Positions 51,307 to 63,882 are shown, counted from the stretch's first letter. The stretch: DNA of 64,000 nucleotides from Trichosphaerium sp. ATCC 40318 (GCA_038496445.1 JALMLS010000361.1:62001-126000); one strand, 5' to 3'. Program-made: numbers and translations. Notes: generated by a model not told the origin, from the sequence alone.

Positions 51307-51606
51307 CAATACTTAGTACATAGGTAGCAAGATACTGGTACTAGTTGTATTATAAAATAAACATAACAATTGAAGTTCTAAATTACCATTGTCATGCCAA
51401 CGTTTGCTCTACTATGCGTTTACCATTGCAATAATCGGTAATGCTCTTTTGATGGTTGCTATAATGCAGGGCGCCTTGTTGTTCTTATTAGCAACCTATT
51501 AGTGATATGTGTTATTCATGTAAGTACAAATAAATAATGCTTCTCTACTTATCATAGCCACCCTGGGCACGGACTTCGTACTAGAATGCAACTAATTTAA
51601 GCGCAT
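51307..51606. other. Convergent 3' flanks
   Basis: No gene seen. AATAAA-like elements follow the myosin stop. Separates myosin from the next minus-strand gene. Confidence 0.45.
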
Positions 51607-52355
51607 TTATTTTATTTTATGTACACTAATAATGCAATCCTTTACAGATGTTATGAGTGTAGTAGTCATGCTCATGTATTGCAACGCCAATTCCATCTTC
51701 TCTGTACCTTCAATATGTACTACTTGTCGTACAACTGTGCTATGCCAATTTGAAGCATGTGTCGGTTGCCACGTGCCACTTTCACCATTGGCACTCGTAT
51801 CACCAAGTTGAACACGATATCTAAGCCACGCAGTACTTGTATATGCCATCCCAGAGAAGACAACAAGAAATGTACCAGGTCCATCAATACTTCCTGAAAT
51901 GACTGTTTTCCAGGTATTCTGTGGAAGATTTGCTATTGTATACTCGCTACAGAAGAGTGTATGCGCATTCTCTAAGATGTGAAGGCGATTGCTGTTCTTT
52001 TGGGAACTATCAAGTGTCTCAGGACCAAGAATAATGTCAGTAATAAAGTTTTCAGATGTTATCTGTATTAACCCCTATGAATCATATTTTAGCTCTAAGA
52101 GTTTAATAGTTGTCACTGTACGTCATCTGATATGGATTGTATAGACCAATTTGCATTTCTGGCAACGGTTTCAATGCGGTTTAATTCAATACCTTCGGGT
52201 ACGCTGTAGACATGCTTGTACGACTGCCTTGATGACTCTTGTATTAAACTAAACACTAACGAAGCTGTACCATCCGCATTTGATTGTTGTTTGATAAATA
52301 AAGAATAAACAATGCCTTCGCGCACAAGACGATGTAATGGTGCTTCCTCTGCCAT
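51607..52355 (-). CDS. Hypothetical beta-rich protein
   Basis: Two exons. Exon 1 starts MAEEAPLHRLVREGIVYSLF and reaches VARNANWSIQSISDD; exon 2 runs GLIQITSENFITDIILGPET and GTFLVVFSGMAYTSTAWLRY, ending CIISVHKIK. About 234 residues with alternating hydrophobic strands and phrases such as TFLVVFSGMAYTSTAWLRYR split by turns, as in jelly-roll or TNF-like beta-sandwich folds. No signal peptide. No family is recognised. The join keeps frame. A CACGTG lies 19 bases upstream of the start codon. Confidence 0.6.
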
Positions 52356-52539
52356 GTTACGCTTCGGTTTGAACACGTGTTGACTTTTTTTTGCTTGTCA
52401 GTTCCTACAGGAACAAGAGCACTTGGCTAACTTAACATGCACCTATCAATCAAAAAAAATCAAGTGTCTATTCGTGAAGAGTGTAATTAAGATATTTCAT
52501 CTTATATTTAGTTTATTTGTCTGTGATACAAAATATGGA

Positions 52540-53245
52540 TTATATTGCTTTGACATCTGCATCAGTTGGTAAAGCGACTTGGGAGTAAGAGTTTACAACC
52601 TACAAAAGAAAATCAAAAAAAATTTCTGGTTAAATCACATGTTCACATACCGCCTTTGGAACTCCCGTACATGTAACTGAGACTTCATCAAACATTGAAA
52701 TACCCAAAACTTTGTAAACTCTGAACTTATCTTTATCAGATATGGCAGCCAAGACATAATCATCTTTTTTGACCTTTGGCTTTGGTTTTCGATTGATTTT
52801 AATCATTTTATCAAAAGTAGCTTCTGTTGGACCATCAGCATGTACACTAGTGCACTCTACCTAAAACAGGAACTGAATAAGTACATCTTTATCGACCTTG
52901 GCCTTCTAAAACTAAAAATAGCTCGTTGTGAAAGGCTTTTACATCTGTAAGGTACAAAAAAAAAGATTGTTGTTTGTTTGTAAACAACAAAATTCTGTTA
53001 TCGGAACTAGAGTAATCGTTAAAGAATACACTGCTTCAAGGAAGTAAACCACAAAAATTACACTTTCGATTTCTTTTTTGTCAATGCGTTCACCCAAAAA
53101 TACAAGTACTTTACGCATAGAAAATCATGTAGTATACCTTTTTCTCTTCTTCTGATACTTTTGTTACTTTAGCAGCGATAAAGTGAGCCCCGAACGCATC
53201 AGACCCTTTAACTACGAATTCGTCACCTACTGCGTATGTTGTCAT
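52540..53245 (-). CDS. Hypothetical protein with Tudor/KOW-like strands
   Basis: Starts MTTYAVGDEFVVKGSDAFGA, then HFIAAKVTKVSEEEKK, a short barrel-like motif as in Tudor or SH3-like domains. A middle exon gives DVKAFHNELFLVLEGQGR, then VECTSVHADGPTEATFDKMI, INRKPKPKVKKDDYVLAAIS, DKDKFRVYKVLGISMFDEVS and a terminal QVALPTDADVKAI. A second strand-rich motif (KKDDYVLAAI, KFRVYKVLGI) suggests two such modules. Family not recognised. The middle exon boundaries are approximate. Confidence 0.55.
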
Positions 53246-53691
53246 GGTTGTTTAGTCTTCTGAATAATGCTAAATGCAACTTGAGACAATAAGAGTTAAG
53301 CCAATTCCTAGTAGTAGTTTTCACATGAAAAAAACGTGAAAAAGTTCACGTATTTTTTTTGCGTTCTCTCAAAAACTCCTCTCTTCATTTCTGTTCCACA
53401 CTTACTTTACCACCCGTAGTGGCGCTTATTTACATTTTACAAGCCAGTTTTTTTTTACAGTTTCGGGTTTGGGTTTGGGCTGTGTCTGATTATTCTTGAC
53501 GTGTCTTTTTCACAGAAACTTTCGGATGTTCTCAACTAATTTCTTTTGTTCCAGTTCTTCCATATATTTTGAGCTAACCACTTCCATACGTTGGAGTACA
53601 CTAGACTTTATACAATCTAAAGGGATGCTACCTACTCAAAAACATAAGCAAAAAAAAATTAATAGCGCAAAAAAAAAAATGAAAAAATGAA
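53246..53691. other. Intergenic
   Basis: No gene supported. Promoter side of the preceding minus-strand gene and the 3' flank of RhoGAP-patatin. A-runs at 53651-53690 mark the latter. Confidence 0.4.
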
Positions 53692-56225
53692 CTAGACGGT
53701 ACCAAGCTCGTATCCAGGATTAAAACGTGCGTAAGTAACTGAAGGTACTTCATTATTTACCCAAGACTGGATAGACTTATGAACACGCTCAGAAGACTTG
53801 GCAATATCCACAATATCATCAACAAGATTAAACACATTCTCCATACCAAAAGACTCACAAGGGGGCGTTCCACTTCCAAATGATAAAATACTATTACCAC
53901 AATGTTAATAAAACCAAAATAGCTAGTTTTCGTACCAATCAATGTGTTTATCAGGCCACAAACAATGTGATTCAGAAATAGCAACCTCAGTAGGATTATT
54001 GGAAAGCATGCCTAGTTTGAGAAGAAAAGTTTAGAATCACATGTTTATAAAACAACCATTCAAAACGTACCACCATCCAAAAATCTGTCATTTTCAATAT
54101 TTACATCACCGAAATATGGCATCGCAGCTATACTAGCTTTTAAACAATTTAATACACTCACCTACCACAACTGTCATTCTCAAAAGAAAAATTGCTATTT
54201 CTGTTTAAAAGCAACACATGTGAGATAGTGTTCACTGAACAGGTACACCAGTCTACCGTGACTAGAAAAAAAGTACGAATACGTACATTGTCAATGTGTT
54301 TATATTTGCTCTTTTCGGAACTATAGTTAGAAAATAGAGCGACTTCCCAAGGAAACTCTGTAGCAATAGTAGTTGTAATAGCAAGTCTAGGCAAATCTTT
54401 ACCAAAATCAGAAATTTTTTCCTTTCTTGTATCTTCACTAAGGATACTACCAATCATACTGCTATCATAAGCACCACCACTTTGATAATACTGCCACCTA
54501 ATATACATCAACAATGACGACAACTCTACCACAATTGTAAAACCTTACATTCTCCAAGGAACATTATAATAACTCTTGCAATATAACTTCTTACTCATAT
54601 CAATGTAATCTTGTTTGACCTTTCGTATACTACTCGCCATCATACCAACCTATTTTTATCTCAAACGTCAGCTCGAACATAAAACAAGGCATGAAAAAAA
54701 ACAGAGAGTGGTAACTTAGAATATAAGACGCACAGCAATCAAAGCTCCTGTAGATGTAGCTACTATTAAATCTATGCTGGAAAGCAGTTTTCGTGTCCCT
54801 TTAGGACCACTATCACCATAAAGAGATTCGGTAAGGTACTAAAGAATACATAAGTACAACTCATACCAGAGAGCTGAGTAAGAAAAAACCTTACCTCCAG
54901 CATTTGAAGTTCTATTAACCCACGTATTCCACCACCGTCAAGAGTCAAGATATTTACACCACGTTGTCCATTACTATTCTAAAATACGAGTAAACAACTT
55001 TATAAACTTGCAATACGTACTTTGTTAGCCTTCAGTGCAGCCCCAACTGTTTTAAGGTATTGTTCTGACAACAACTCGTGTCTAGTTTTACTAGTATAGT
55101 TACAATGATCTGCATCTCCAGAGAATCGTGGTATTATAGTAGGTGATTGTGCAATATTACTAGGCTCAGCACCATGTTGTAGAATACTCCATGCATCTGA
55201 CACATTACTAGACAATCCATTTTCAGCCTAAGAATCAAGAATTAACCTTCTAATAATCCAAATAATTAAACAAATGCTTCAGTTTGCTTTTTCTAAAAAT
55301 GATATCACGTGTCATTTACGTAACTGCGAAAATAGATTTTTCGTTAGTAATAAGCTCTCTTGTAATAGAAGCACCAATAATAGCTTCCTTTTTAATCAAT
55401 TCCAAATCAAGACATGTCGCTATGAATTCTTTGAGCATCTCACTTCTAGGTAATATATAGCGTACCTTGTGTATTATATAAAAGTACTGGTGCAAATATT
55501 AGTGCTAAATTATGAGTTGACATTTTGTTCTTGGCACATTGAGAAGCAACTTTACTAAATGACAATGTAAACGGTTTAGAAACAACAATTCCTCTTAAGT
55601 ACCATGCTAATCGCACTATATAACACAGTAGTTTCCGTTCAGGTGCTTCTAGGGCAGCTACGATTTGTACTAATGAATCAATGCGCTCCTTACTGTCTTG
55701 GACTAATCCAGGCGTTAAGAGAATTATACAAAGAGTCTTTGACTTACGTGCGATACGCTCCAGAGTTTGTAGTTTGTTGTACGGTAGTAATGATTGAGGT
55801 AGGGATCGCACATATAATTTAAGTATATCAGCTGCCAGAATTGGGTTGTTTAACTCCCATGGTTGCTCTTGGCGCGTAAGAAGGTGTTTGTTGGGTTTCT
55901 TGAAAGAAAAAATCTCGTACGAGTGTCAATTAATTCAACAAGCTCAGATATATCTTCACGCGATCCACTGACGCGAAAAATGCCCTCTGTACTTATACCT
56001 AAATTTTTGAGCGTTAAAACACAATTTCAACGTACCGTATTCTACAACGTAGTGGGCACATATTTTAACTACGTTTGGAATGTCTGTATCATCCCGTGCG
56101 CAAACAGCACCTAACGCTGCTCCGAACACTTTTTGACCATCTATTAGGCGTCAACAAGCATTTAATAACCAATTTGAAGTACTCGAGGTAGGAATTCCGT
56201 TTTCTGACCACAACCAAGATAGCAT
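53692..56225 (-). CDS. RhoGAP / patatin-like phospholipase fusion
   Basis: Starts MLSWLWSENGIPTSNGQKVF and enters a RhoGAP domain: IPNVVKICAHYVVEYGISTE, GIFRVSGSREDISELVELID with the catalytic Arg in IFR, YVRSLPQSLLPYNKLQTLE, NKMSTHNLALIFAPVLLYN. A linker (LKEFIATCLDLELIKKEAII) leads to a patatin domain: oxyanion loop ILTLDGGGIRGLIELQMLE, nucleophile motif DLIVATSTGALIA, MMASSIRKVKQDYIDMSKKL, and the Asp motif FLDGGMLSNNPTEVAISE. It ends RFNPGYELGTV. The usual G-x-S-x-G reads A-T-S-T-G, but Ser and the DGG Asp are present. RhoGAPs switch off Rho GTPases; patatins hydrolyse phospholipids. Coupling of lipid cleavage to Rho signalling is inference. About fifteen exons. Confidence 0.8.
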
Positions 56226-56329
56226 ATTTATACTAGCCTTGTGGCTTCGTTGAGGTAGCGTAATAAGTCATCAGCGTTTTTAGTGAATTAAGTGTTGCCA
56301 GCCAAACATTTTTTTTGCCGCGCTTGAAA
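56226..56329. promoter_or_regulatory. Divergent promoter, RhoGAP-patatin / TP-rich gene
   Basis: Only 104 bases lie between opposite start codons, the tightest head-to-head pair in the window apart from 22863/22867. Confidence 0.4.
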
Positions 56330-58566
56330 ATGGAGCTTCCTACACCACCTACATTACGCTCGCCTTTAAGAACAACCAGTATGGAGCTTCCTCGAACCCC
56401 TACATTGTCTTCACCTCTGAAAACGACTGAATTGATTGTTCGCCATGCAGCTGCGAATGCATACACCACGCAGATGCTGCCATCTCCAATATCACCAGAG
56501 CCGTTGTCGCCAATGTTAACGACTACTATGCTTACACCAACTAAATTGAATACAACTATGCCCAGAGACGACGAAATACTAAAGACACCTACGTTTTCAT
56601 CACCACGTGCGATTTTTAACGTATTGTTGAGTAATAACTGTCACAATAGCAGCTTTGACGAAACCAATCGTTCGTTCACGCGATGGCAGTACGCAAAAGC
56701 TACTAAAAACACCTAAAACACGCTAAACCTTTTAGTACCGCCACAACCGCTTCTCGATACTCCTCCAACGCCTAAAATGCGCTCACCAACTCAAACACCG
56801 ATGATAACAAGGTTTTCAAGCAAGTACGAACCTGTCAACAAAATGGCGGCAGTTTTCTCTAAACACCTTTTCTGTAGGTACACTGCGCCATCAGCTAGGA
56901 AACTACCAGTGGATTCTCCAGTTAGCCCTGTTGTATCACCTGGACTTAGAGCAACAATAGGCAAGCACAGTAGCTGTGAAAACGAAAAAAAACAGGAAAC
57001 CACGCGTATTTCTGACTTCTTGTAATTTAGAATCAATGAGGAATACTTGTGGCATTATACCCAACAATGCATCACCAGAAATAGAAGCTAGATTGCAAGC
57101 TCTAACACAGGTCAGCAAAGAAAATAATCAATTCATTTTTCTTATCTGCTATTCGCTAGGGAATACAGACTCCACTGCTACGTCATCGTCCAGTGCAATA
57201 CGATGCATCCATGGTAATGACAGGAGAAGATGTATTGCAAGAGGAGTTCTCCACAACACCTCTTGCGCAACAACAAGAGATTGTAAACGAACTTCCAAAC
57301 CAAGTAAGTTTTCAAAAAAAAAAACAAAACCGTTGTGTTCTAACATGCCCAAGATTTTCTCTCAAGATGGCGCTTACAGCCAATTGATTAGCGATCCTGT
57401 AACGTATGACGATGACGAAGAGTGCCCTCAAGTTACTATGGTAAACCTTTTTATTTAGTTAATTAAATTAACTTTTATCTAGGACCTAAACCAGCGTTTC
57501 TTACTTACCCGAAGTGGTTCTGCTCTAGGGCTTACTCCTTCACCACAACCCAATAGATCGATTGATCAAGGAGCACCGCCAAGTACACCATACAGAGCAA
57601 ACGTAGAGCAATGTCAAGCTGCAGGAACGCCACAATTCAGTTCCCCACATACACCAAATGTACAACCTGCGGCCTTTCAAAGCACGCCACAATCAACACA
57701 TTTTCCATCCACACCACAATCAGAAAACTTTCCAAATACGCCACAATCAGCAATAATCATGACACCTCAACAAAGTGTAACAAAAACACCTCAAAACTTC
57801 ATTCAAAACCAAATGCCTCCAACACCACCTCATGATGTAACACAAGTACGTCTGATACTACACTCAATAGCGTACTCACATTCGTATCCTAGGATATCAC
57901 CCAAGCTCTAAGAGCCGCTAGAATAGAAGAAAACAATGAACCAAGAGAACCAATTGAACAAACACCAGCAGTTGTTACTCCTGTTTCCAAACCACAACCT
58001 ACTTTTTCTAAATCGAGTGACTCACTTATACCGGTTTACACTCCTTCAATTGAAGAACAAGAAGAACAAGAAGTCACTTACAAATATATGGTAAAGTTTA
58101 TGAAAGACTTTAATGCCAGCAGAACGCATACAGAAGTGCCTGGAGTGCAAGTAACAAAGGTACTTTTTTTTTGATTGTAAAGATTCATCTTAATTCTCTT
58201 TAGCCTTACCACCCTTGGGTCTCTGGAGCTCCTGATCCTGATCTCGCCGAAAATATACTTGAATATATGTCGCCGAATTGTCCTTCGCTTCAAAAGAAAC
58301 TGGCAAACTGGCCAGATTCTGTGCGATGTCTTATTGTTCCAGGACATGTACGTACCGATCCTATACCTCCTGATTAACTAGTAGCCAACAAAACAACTTA
58401 CAATACTTTTTAGACGGTGGAACAGCTAAAATTGTTTGGTCGTGATGGCCCTACATTCGAACCTACTGTGCTTTACTTACTTGAAAAAGGTCTCATTTGG
58501 AGACGTAAAAACCGTTTCGTTACATCAGAAGCTGTAGTGATAGACAATACCAAAATTGTAGAGTAA
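56330..58566 (+). CDS. Thr-Pro-rich disordered protein
   Basis: Starts MELPTPPTLRSPLRTTSMEL. The N-terminal two thirds is disordered with repeated T-P and S-P sites (PRTPTLSSPLKTTE, SPISPEPLSPMLT, FQSTPQSTHFPSTPQ, NFPNTPQ, MTPQQSVTKTPQ), including a degenerate STPQ-type tandem repeat of about 9 residues near 57661-57790. The C-terminal part looks folded: YKYMVKFMKDFNASRTHTEV, YHPWVSGAPDPDLAENILEY, CPSLQKKLANWPDSVRCLIV, LFGRDGPTFEPTVLYLLEKG, ending VVIDNTKIVE. Dense S/T-P sites suggest regulation by cyclin-dependent or MAP kinases. No family recognised. Some 5' exon joins are unsure. Confidence 0.65.
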
Positions 58567-58612
58567 TGTAAAAAACAACCAATACACCTGTAAATTCGTA
58601 CAACGCAAGCGT

Positions 58613-59206
58613 ATGGCGAAGAGTATTGGTGCAAGTCAATCCTCAAACCTGACATTAGTAACTAAGCACAGCTGTTCTCGGATTAAGAAATTAGAGGACC
58701 CAAAAGTCTATCCGAAGAATTTTTTTGCTCCCTTAAAGTTTAAAAAGTTCCTTGAGAAGCGCAACAACTGCGCTTGAAGTATGTATATTCTCCATCCACA
58801 TAAATTATCGTAGTGGTACGTATTTTAACCTATTCGCAACAATTTCCTTCAAAAACGCGATGATTATGAAAACCTATACGACTACTCTCTTGAAGACAAA
58901 GATTTACCATAACTATCACTCTTGGCATCTGAGAACTTCAAAAAAACTTTTCATTTTCCTACCAACAAGTTGAATACCCAACTTACTCTACCCAAGGCAC
59001 TGATCACTCGAAGTACCGCGGAAAAGAAGCGAATCGTACAAGAATGAGTTGTTTTACCAAAGCTATGTCGTCTCCTTGGTGTCATCCACACCGTAGAACG
59101 TTTCGCTGCGTATTGCCAGAGAGATTTTGTAGACTTGTTTGTGTATCCATTTCTTTTGAGTCACATATTCTATTTGAAGCACGCGCAATGTAAAACCTAC
59201 GTCTAG
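58613..59206 (+). pseudogene. Interrupted or mis-spliced reading frame
   Basis: A protein-like reading starts MAKSIGASQSSNLTLVTKHS and reaches FFAPLKFKKFLEKRNNCA, then meets TGA at 58775. Further on the frame QKRDDYENLYDYSLEDKDLP meets TAA at 58910, then continues LLASENFKKTFHFPTNKLN, LPKALITRSTAEKKRI and, after a possible short intron, LCRLLGVIHTVERFAAYCQR and DFVDLFVYPFLLSHIFYLKH. Parts look like real coding sequence, but the two stops were not removed by any GT..AG intron I could find. Either a small 54-residue gene plus a separate one, or a decaying gene. Family unknown. Confidence 0.35.
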
Positions 59207-59340
59207 TTTAACATTCTATGTTTGATGTTTGAAATGATTTAACAATCGCTGAGTTTATAAGTTGTTTATTACGCATGTCACAGCGTTTTATTTATACTTA
59301 AGCGCGTTATAGCGTATTACTCCCTACAGAGGCGTTCTTT

Positions 59341-60816
59341 TTAGTTCGCTTCCAAAATAAATTTGAGAATGTCACAGACGCTGATAACCTTAATGGGTTT
59401 GAAACCTTTTTCATCATCAACAACAAATACGCGATGAACACGTGTTGCAGCAATCTTTCCAATTGCCAAAGGTATTTTATCGTGATCGAATACAGAAATC
59501 GTAGGTGCCTTGATCTGTAGGGAAATTGATTAGCATGTTGGTTCGAACCAAAAAAAAATTGAAGCGAAGTGTCAAACAAAAAATGTCGTACGTCAATTGA
59601 TTCTCTGCGGATTGTTTGCAAGTATTGGAAAATATTTGCGTCAAGAGCAGCTAGAGATGGTTGCCTCAAAAAGAGTGCCAAATCTTTACCAGTTGTTGTA
59701 CCCACTAAGTAAAAGGACTTTGTTAACAACCCATTTCTGTAAAGTAAAAAAAAACTTGTCAATAAAATTATAGCACTTTACCTAAACGGCCTAGTTTATC
59801 GACGATTGCTACGCCACTTCTCTTTACAGAATCCATTAACCTGTTTATCGGTAAGAAAGTATTTAATTAAACCATTGTAAATGTACTTGAATGTTTGTAT
59901 GACAGTTGCGTCTTTCTTTACAGACAACACTGGTGATGTGCCAATAGCAACTTCGCTAATCTACGAATAAAATGTCACCTTGGAGAAGAAATACTGAAAA
60001 GTATTTCGTACCTTCTTTTCGAATACTGGCTCAGGCTTAATGTTCTTGGCAATAAATGCGCAAATTGTGGACTGTGAGATAATATTGATTATCTTGAAAA
60101 GAGAAAACCAATTAGTTTACACGTGCCAACACATTACAAGAGAATAATACTTGCGAAAAAAAAAAGTTCCCTTCATTTATCACTCACCTTTCCTGAAGCG
60201 TTTACAACAGGTACTCTGTGTACGCGTTGAGCCAATATTTTTGTAACCTCAAGTAAGTTATCAGACTCCTTTACCGGGTGATATCTATTCCGTCTTGCGA
60301 GATCTAAGAAAAATAAACAAAATTGAACGGTTGTTAATTTGAATAAAGTGTTAAAGCGCTGTAAGTGTTGTGTTAGCACGTACACGATACAGTTACGCCA
60401 TCAGTAGTGGCAGTTTTGACGATACCACCTCCATGAACAAGAATATCTAAAATTTCCGTTTAGCCCGGGCTGGTCGTAATCAAAGGGGGAATTACCTTTC
60501 AGTGTTGCGTTATCTGTAACTTTTTGTTCATCGTGGATGAAAACAACGAAAGAAACCAAATCGCGGATGTCTAAGAATCCAATATACTCTTTACCGTCGT
60601 GAACTGGAGCCGATAAAATATTGTTTGAGATTAACGTCTACAAACCGTTGTTAGTTTTAATTTTGATCAATTTACCGGAGTGTGCTCTTAACGCGCTAAA
60701 CAACGCACTTGAAACGCGTCGTAAGTCGAATCGGTAGACTTTAGCTCAATTACAGATTTACATGCTTCTAAGCTGGAAACTTTCGTTTCTTCAAGGAGTT
60801 TGCGAGTGGCAGCCAT
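59341..60816 (-). CDS. Four-CBS-domain protein, AMPK gamma (SNF4)-like
   Basis: Starts MAATRKLLEETKVSSLEACK. CBS 1: TLISNNILSAPVHDGKEYIG, FLDIRDLVSFVV. CBS 2: YHPVKESDNLLEVTKILAQR, VHRVPVVNASGKVS, IINIISQSTICAFIAKNI. CBS 3: ISEVAIGTSPVLSVKKDATV, RSGVAIVDKLGR with GTTTGKDLALFL. CBS 4: IKAPTISVFDHDKIPLAIGK, ATRVHRVFVVDDEKG, IKVISVCDILKFILEAN. The layout, the V-H-R-V basic residues that contact adenylate phosphate, and the KFILEAN end are as in the gamma subunit of the Snf1/AMPK energy sensor. Single-protein CBS families of other roles cannot be fully excluded. About ten exons. Confidence 0.8.
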
Positions 60817-60960
60817 ACTATAGTTGTGTTTGGAGTTTAGTAACTTTAAAGTAGGTTGGACTTAAACCAAGGACTTGACAGTACTTAATTGAATTTCCCA
60901 GAACTATTGAAATTTCAAAGCTATTAACACCGTAACAAGCAACGCAACACATCTCCAAAA
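60817..60960. promoter_or_regulatory. Divergent promoter, CBS protein / RPA1
   Basis: 144 bases lie between opposite start codons; both transcripts must start here. Confidence 0.4.
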
Positions 60961-63687
60961 ATGATATCTGAAGGCGTTCTACATCAAATAGTAACGAACA
61001 ACATTACACCACCTCAACCCGTTCTACAAGTTCTCAACATAACGAATAACCAAGCACAAAACCGTTTTGGGTACGTTTTATCACCTCTGAGAATAATGTA
61101 AAACATAATTTTTTGTGGTGAAATTTGCGTAAAAATATTCGTTAACTCTTCCCTAGCTTGGTTCTAAGCGACACTCAGACTACCATATCTGCGAATCTAG
61201 CAATAGAGTTGAACCCTATTGTAGCTGGCGGACAGCTACAAACACAAGCTCTCATAACGCTCAATTCTTATAATATCCAACGATTGCAAAATACAACGTA
61301 CGTTTCACTTCTTGTAATTTACACTTTTAACGCTTAGAAATTAGAGAAATTTTCATTCAATCACTTACTATTGCGCCTCCGTTACAACAAAACGCAAAAC
61401 CTACCCCTCAGCTGCCACAACAGCCGATTCAAAATAACGTGCAACCAGTTCAACAAGCAAACGATCAGGACTTTCTTAAAAGTTCTAGTTCATTGAGCTT
61501 CAGTCCAACAAAGTTTCTTCCACCGAAGACAAATACTCAAAACTACGGTGTTCCAAAGAAACAAACAAAGACATCTCACGCTCCATCACAGAGTAATATC
61601 CAACCTCTACAAATGACGTCAAGTCATCAGCAACCAGCACCAGTACAGCAACCTGTTCAATCTGGTCCACGCTATACAGCAATAGCTGATCTTAATCCTT
61701 ACTTCTACCGTTGGAATTTAAAAGTAAGAGTAACGAACAAAGGTCCTATCAAGGTAAAATTGTTAACCATGACATGAATTTTTTACTGATAGTTTTTTTT
61801 TCGAAGAATTTTAGCAAAGGCAATGGATTCTTATTCGCCATCGATGTCATTGACGTTGAAGGATCAGAACTACACATTGTAATGTTTAATGATGTTGCAA
61901 CTCAGTTCCATTCTCAGATTCAAGCAGGACAGGTACATACCGACGAATTAACTTCTTAAAGTTAACACAACTTTAGTGCTACGCGATTTCCAAAGGTAAA
62001 ATCAAAGCAAAGTCAGCGAAATACCAAACTGCTGGATCTCCTACTTACGATGTAACATTAAACGAACACTCAATCGTCGAACCACTTCCTGATGATCCTG
62101 CAATTCCAAAAATGAACTGCAAGTTCACACCAATAGTAGATCTGCCGAAACTCACATTACCATCAATCACTGATGTCCTTGGAGTTCTACGGTATGCAAA
62201 GAACTTCTAATAATCTTAGTGCTTACTTTGAAATAACTAGAGATGTTGGTCCTGTTGCAGATGTCGATACAAAGAGAGGCCTATGTCCTAGACGTACAAT
62301 GGATGTTGTTGATACTACTTCAGCGATAAGTGTCACACTTTGGGGAGCTACAGCCAATCAATTCAAAGGAAACCAAGGAGACATTGTCATTCTAAAGAAC
62401 ATTCGTGTCACTGACTTTAATCGTACGCAATTTGTAGCTTTTGTTGACGTATTATTTTCTTACTTGGTACCTAGAATGCTCACTTGCAGCTAATCCAAGC
62501 ACTTCTATTATCATCAATCCAAACGTATCTGAGGTTGACGCCCTTCGCCAATGGGTCCAAACGCAAAGTTTTGATGCTCTATTCAGTATTCCAAGCGTTT
62601 CGTCAAAAGGCGTTTCACCAACAAAGTACTAACCAACAGAACCATTACGCAATCTTTCTCACGTGCCTCTTAGGACACCTCTTAATAACAAACCGGCACC
62701 AGAAATTACACTCGGAGAACTCACACCTGAACGTGTAGCAAAGGAGCAATACTTTGACGTATCAGGTATGTCTAATTCTGTTCTCGAAGTTGTTTAATCT
62801 CACTCTTTGTCAAGTGGCTATCAAGGGATTTGGTAAGAATAGCATGCACTACGAAGGATGTCCTACTTGTAATAAGAAGGTATTGATGGACGATATGAAC
62901 CTGTATTACTGCTCAAAGTGCAATGCACAATTTCCAAAACCTGCCTTGAGATATATCTTGTCTGTTCAAGTATGTGATCACACAGGATCCCAATGGTAAG
63001 TGGCTACCAAATCGTTGTTATCTAACTATCATACAGGATGCGTTGCTTTAATGATACTGCTCTTCAGATTCTGGGAGAGCAAAATACTGCGGAACACATG
63101 CAACAACTTCGAGAACAGAACGAAGAAATGTTTGATAAAATACTTGATGACTTAAAGTACAAAGTTCTTACTTTGCGTATCAAAGCAACCTCTGATGTTC
63201 AAGATGATGGGACACCAAGAATGAATATTATCATTTGCAACTCAACGTATGTAGCCTACATATTCAGACATGTGCTAACTTTTGTAGTGATATCAACTTC
63301 AGTGACAGAGGTCAAAACCTACTAGCTATGATTCAAAACGCAGGCACTCTGTCAGACGCACCTCCTCAAAATCAGAATCAAGTTCAACACAACCAAGGCA
63401 ACAACGGACAACACGTCCAAATACCAGATTCTGGGATCTATCCAGATGGTCAGCAGGTGATCAACTTTCAACAGGCACCTCAGCAACAGCAACAGGGCAT
63501 GTACCCTCAACAGCCTCAACAGCCCCAACAGCATCAACAGCAACAGTTTGTATCAGGTGCCCAATATCCGCAACAAGTTCAGCAGATGCAACACGTGCAA
63601 GGGCCAAACTTTGCTCATCCTGGCAACGCTCAACCTGTATCGCATCCTCAACAAAACCCTGTACAAAGGCGCATATTCTCAGCTTAG
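60961..63687 (+). CDS. RPA1: Replication protein A large subunit
   Basis: Single-strand DNA binding subunit for replication and repair. The N-terminal OB fold is MISEGVLHQIVTNN, PVLQVLNITNNQAQNRF, VLSDTQTTISANLAIELNP. A Gln/Pro linker follows, then DBD-A: YTAIADLNPYFYRWNLKVRV, FLFAIDVIDVEGSELHIVMF, GQVYAISKGKIK. DBD-B: RTMDVVDTTSAISVTLWGAT. DBD-C has the zinc ribbon YEGCPTCNKKVLMDDMNLYY, CSKCNAQF, with four cysteines, and CDHTGSQWMRCFNDTALQIL. Beyond the normal end (about RGQNLLAMIQNAG) there is a Q-rich tail of about 130 residues (QQAPQQQQQGMYPQQPQQPQ) not seen in standard RPA1. It ends NPVQRRIFSA. About twelve exons. Confidence 0.93.
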
Positions 63688-63882
63688 TGCTTGAAATGCT
63701 TCCAAATTGTTAAATAAAATTAGACTTGTACAAACACAGCTTCGTTATGAACCGCGTCTCAGTGATATTAAGTAAAATATTTTAGATAACAAAGACATTT
63801 GTTTCAGGTTACGGCAGAAACCCTGCTAATGGTACATCATTTTTTTTTTCAATTCTGTTTTCGAATAAAAACACATAATACT

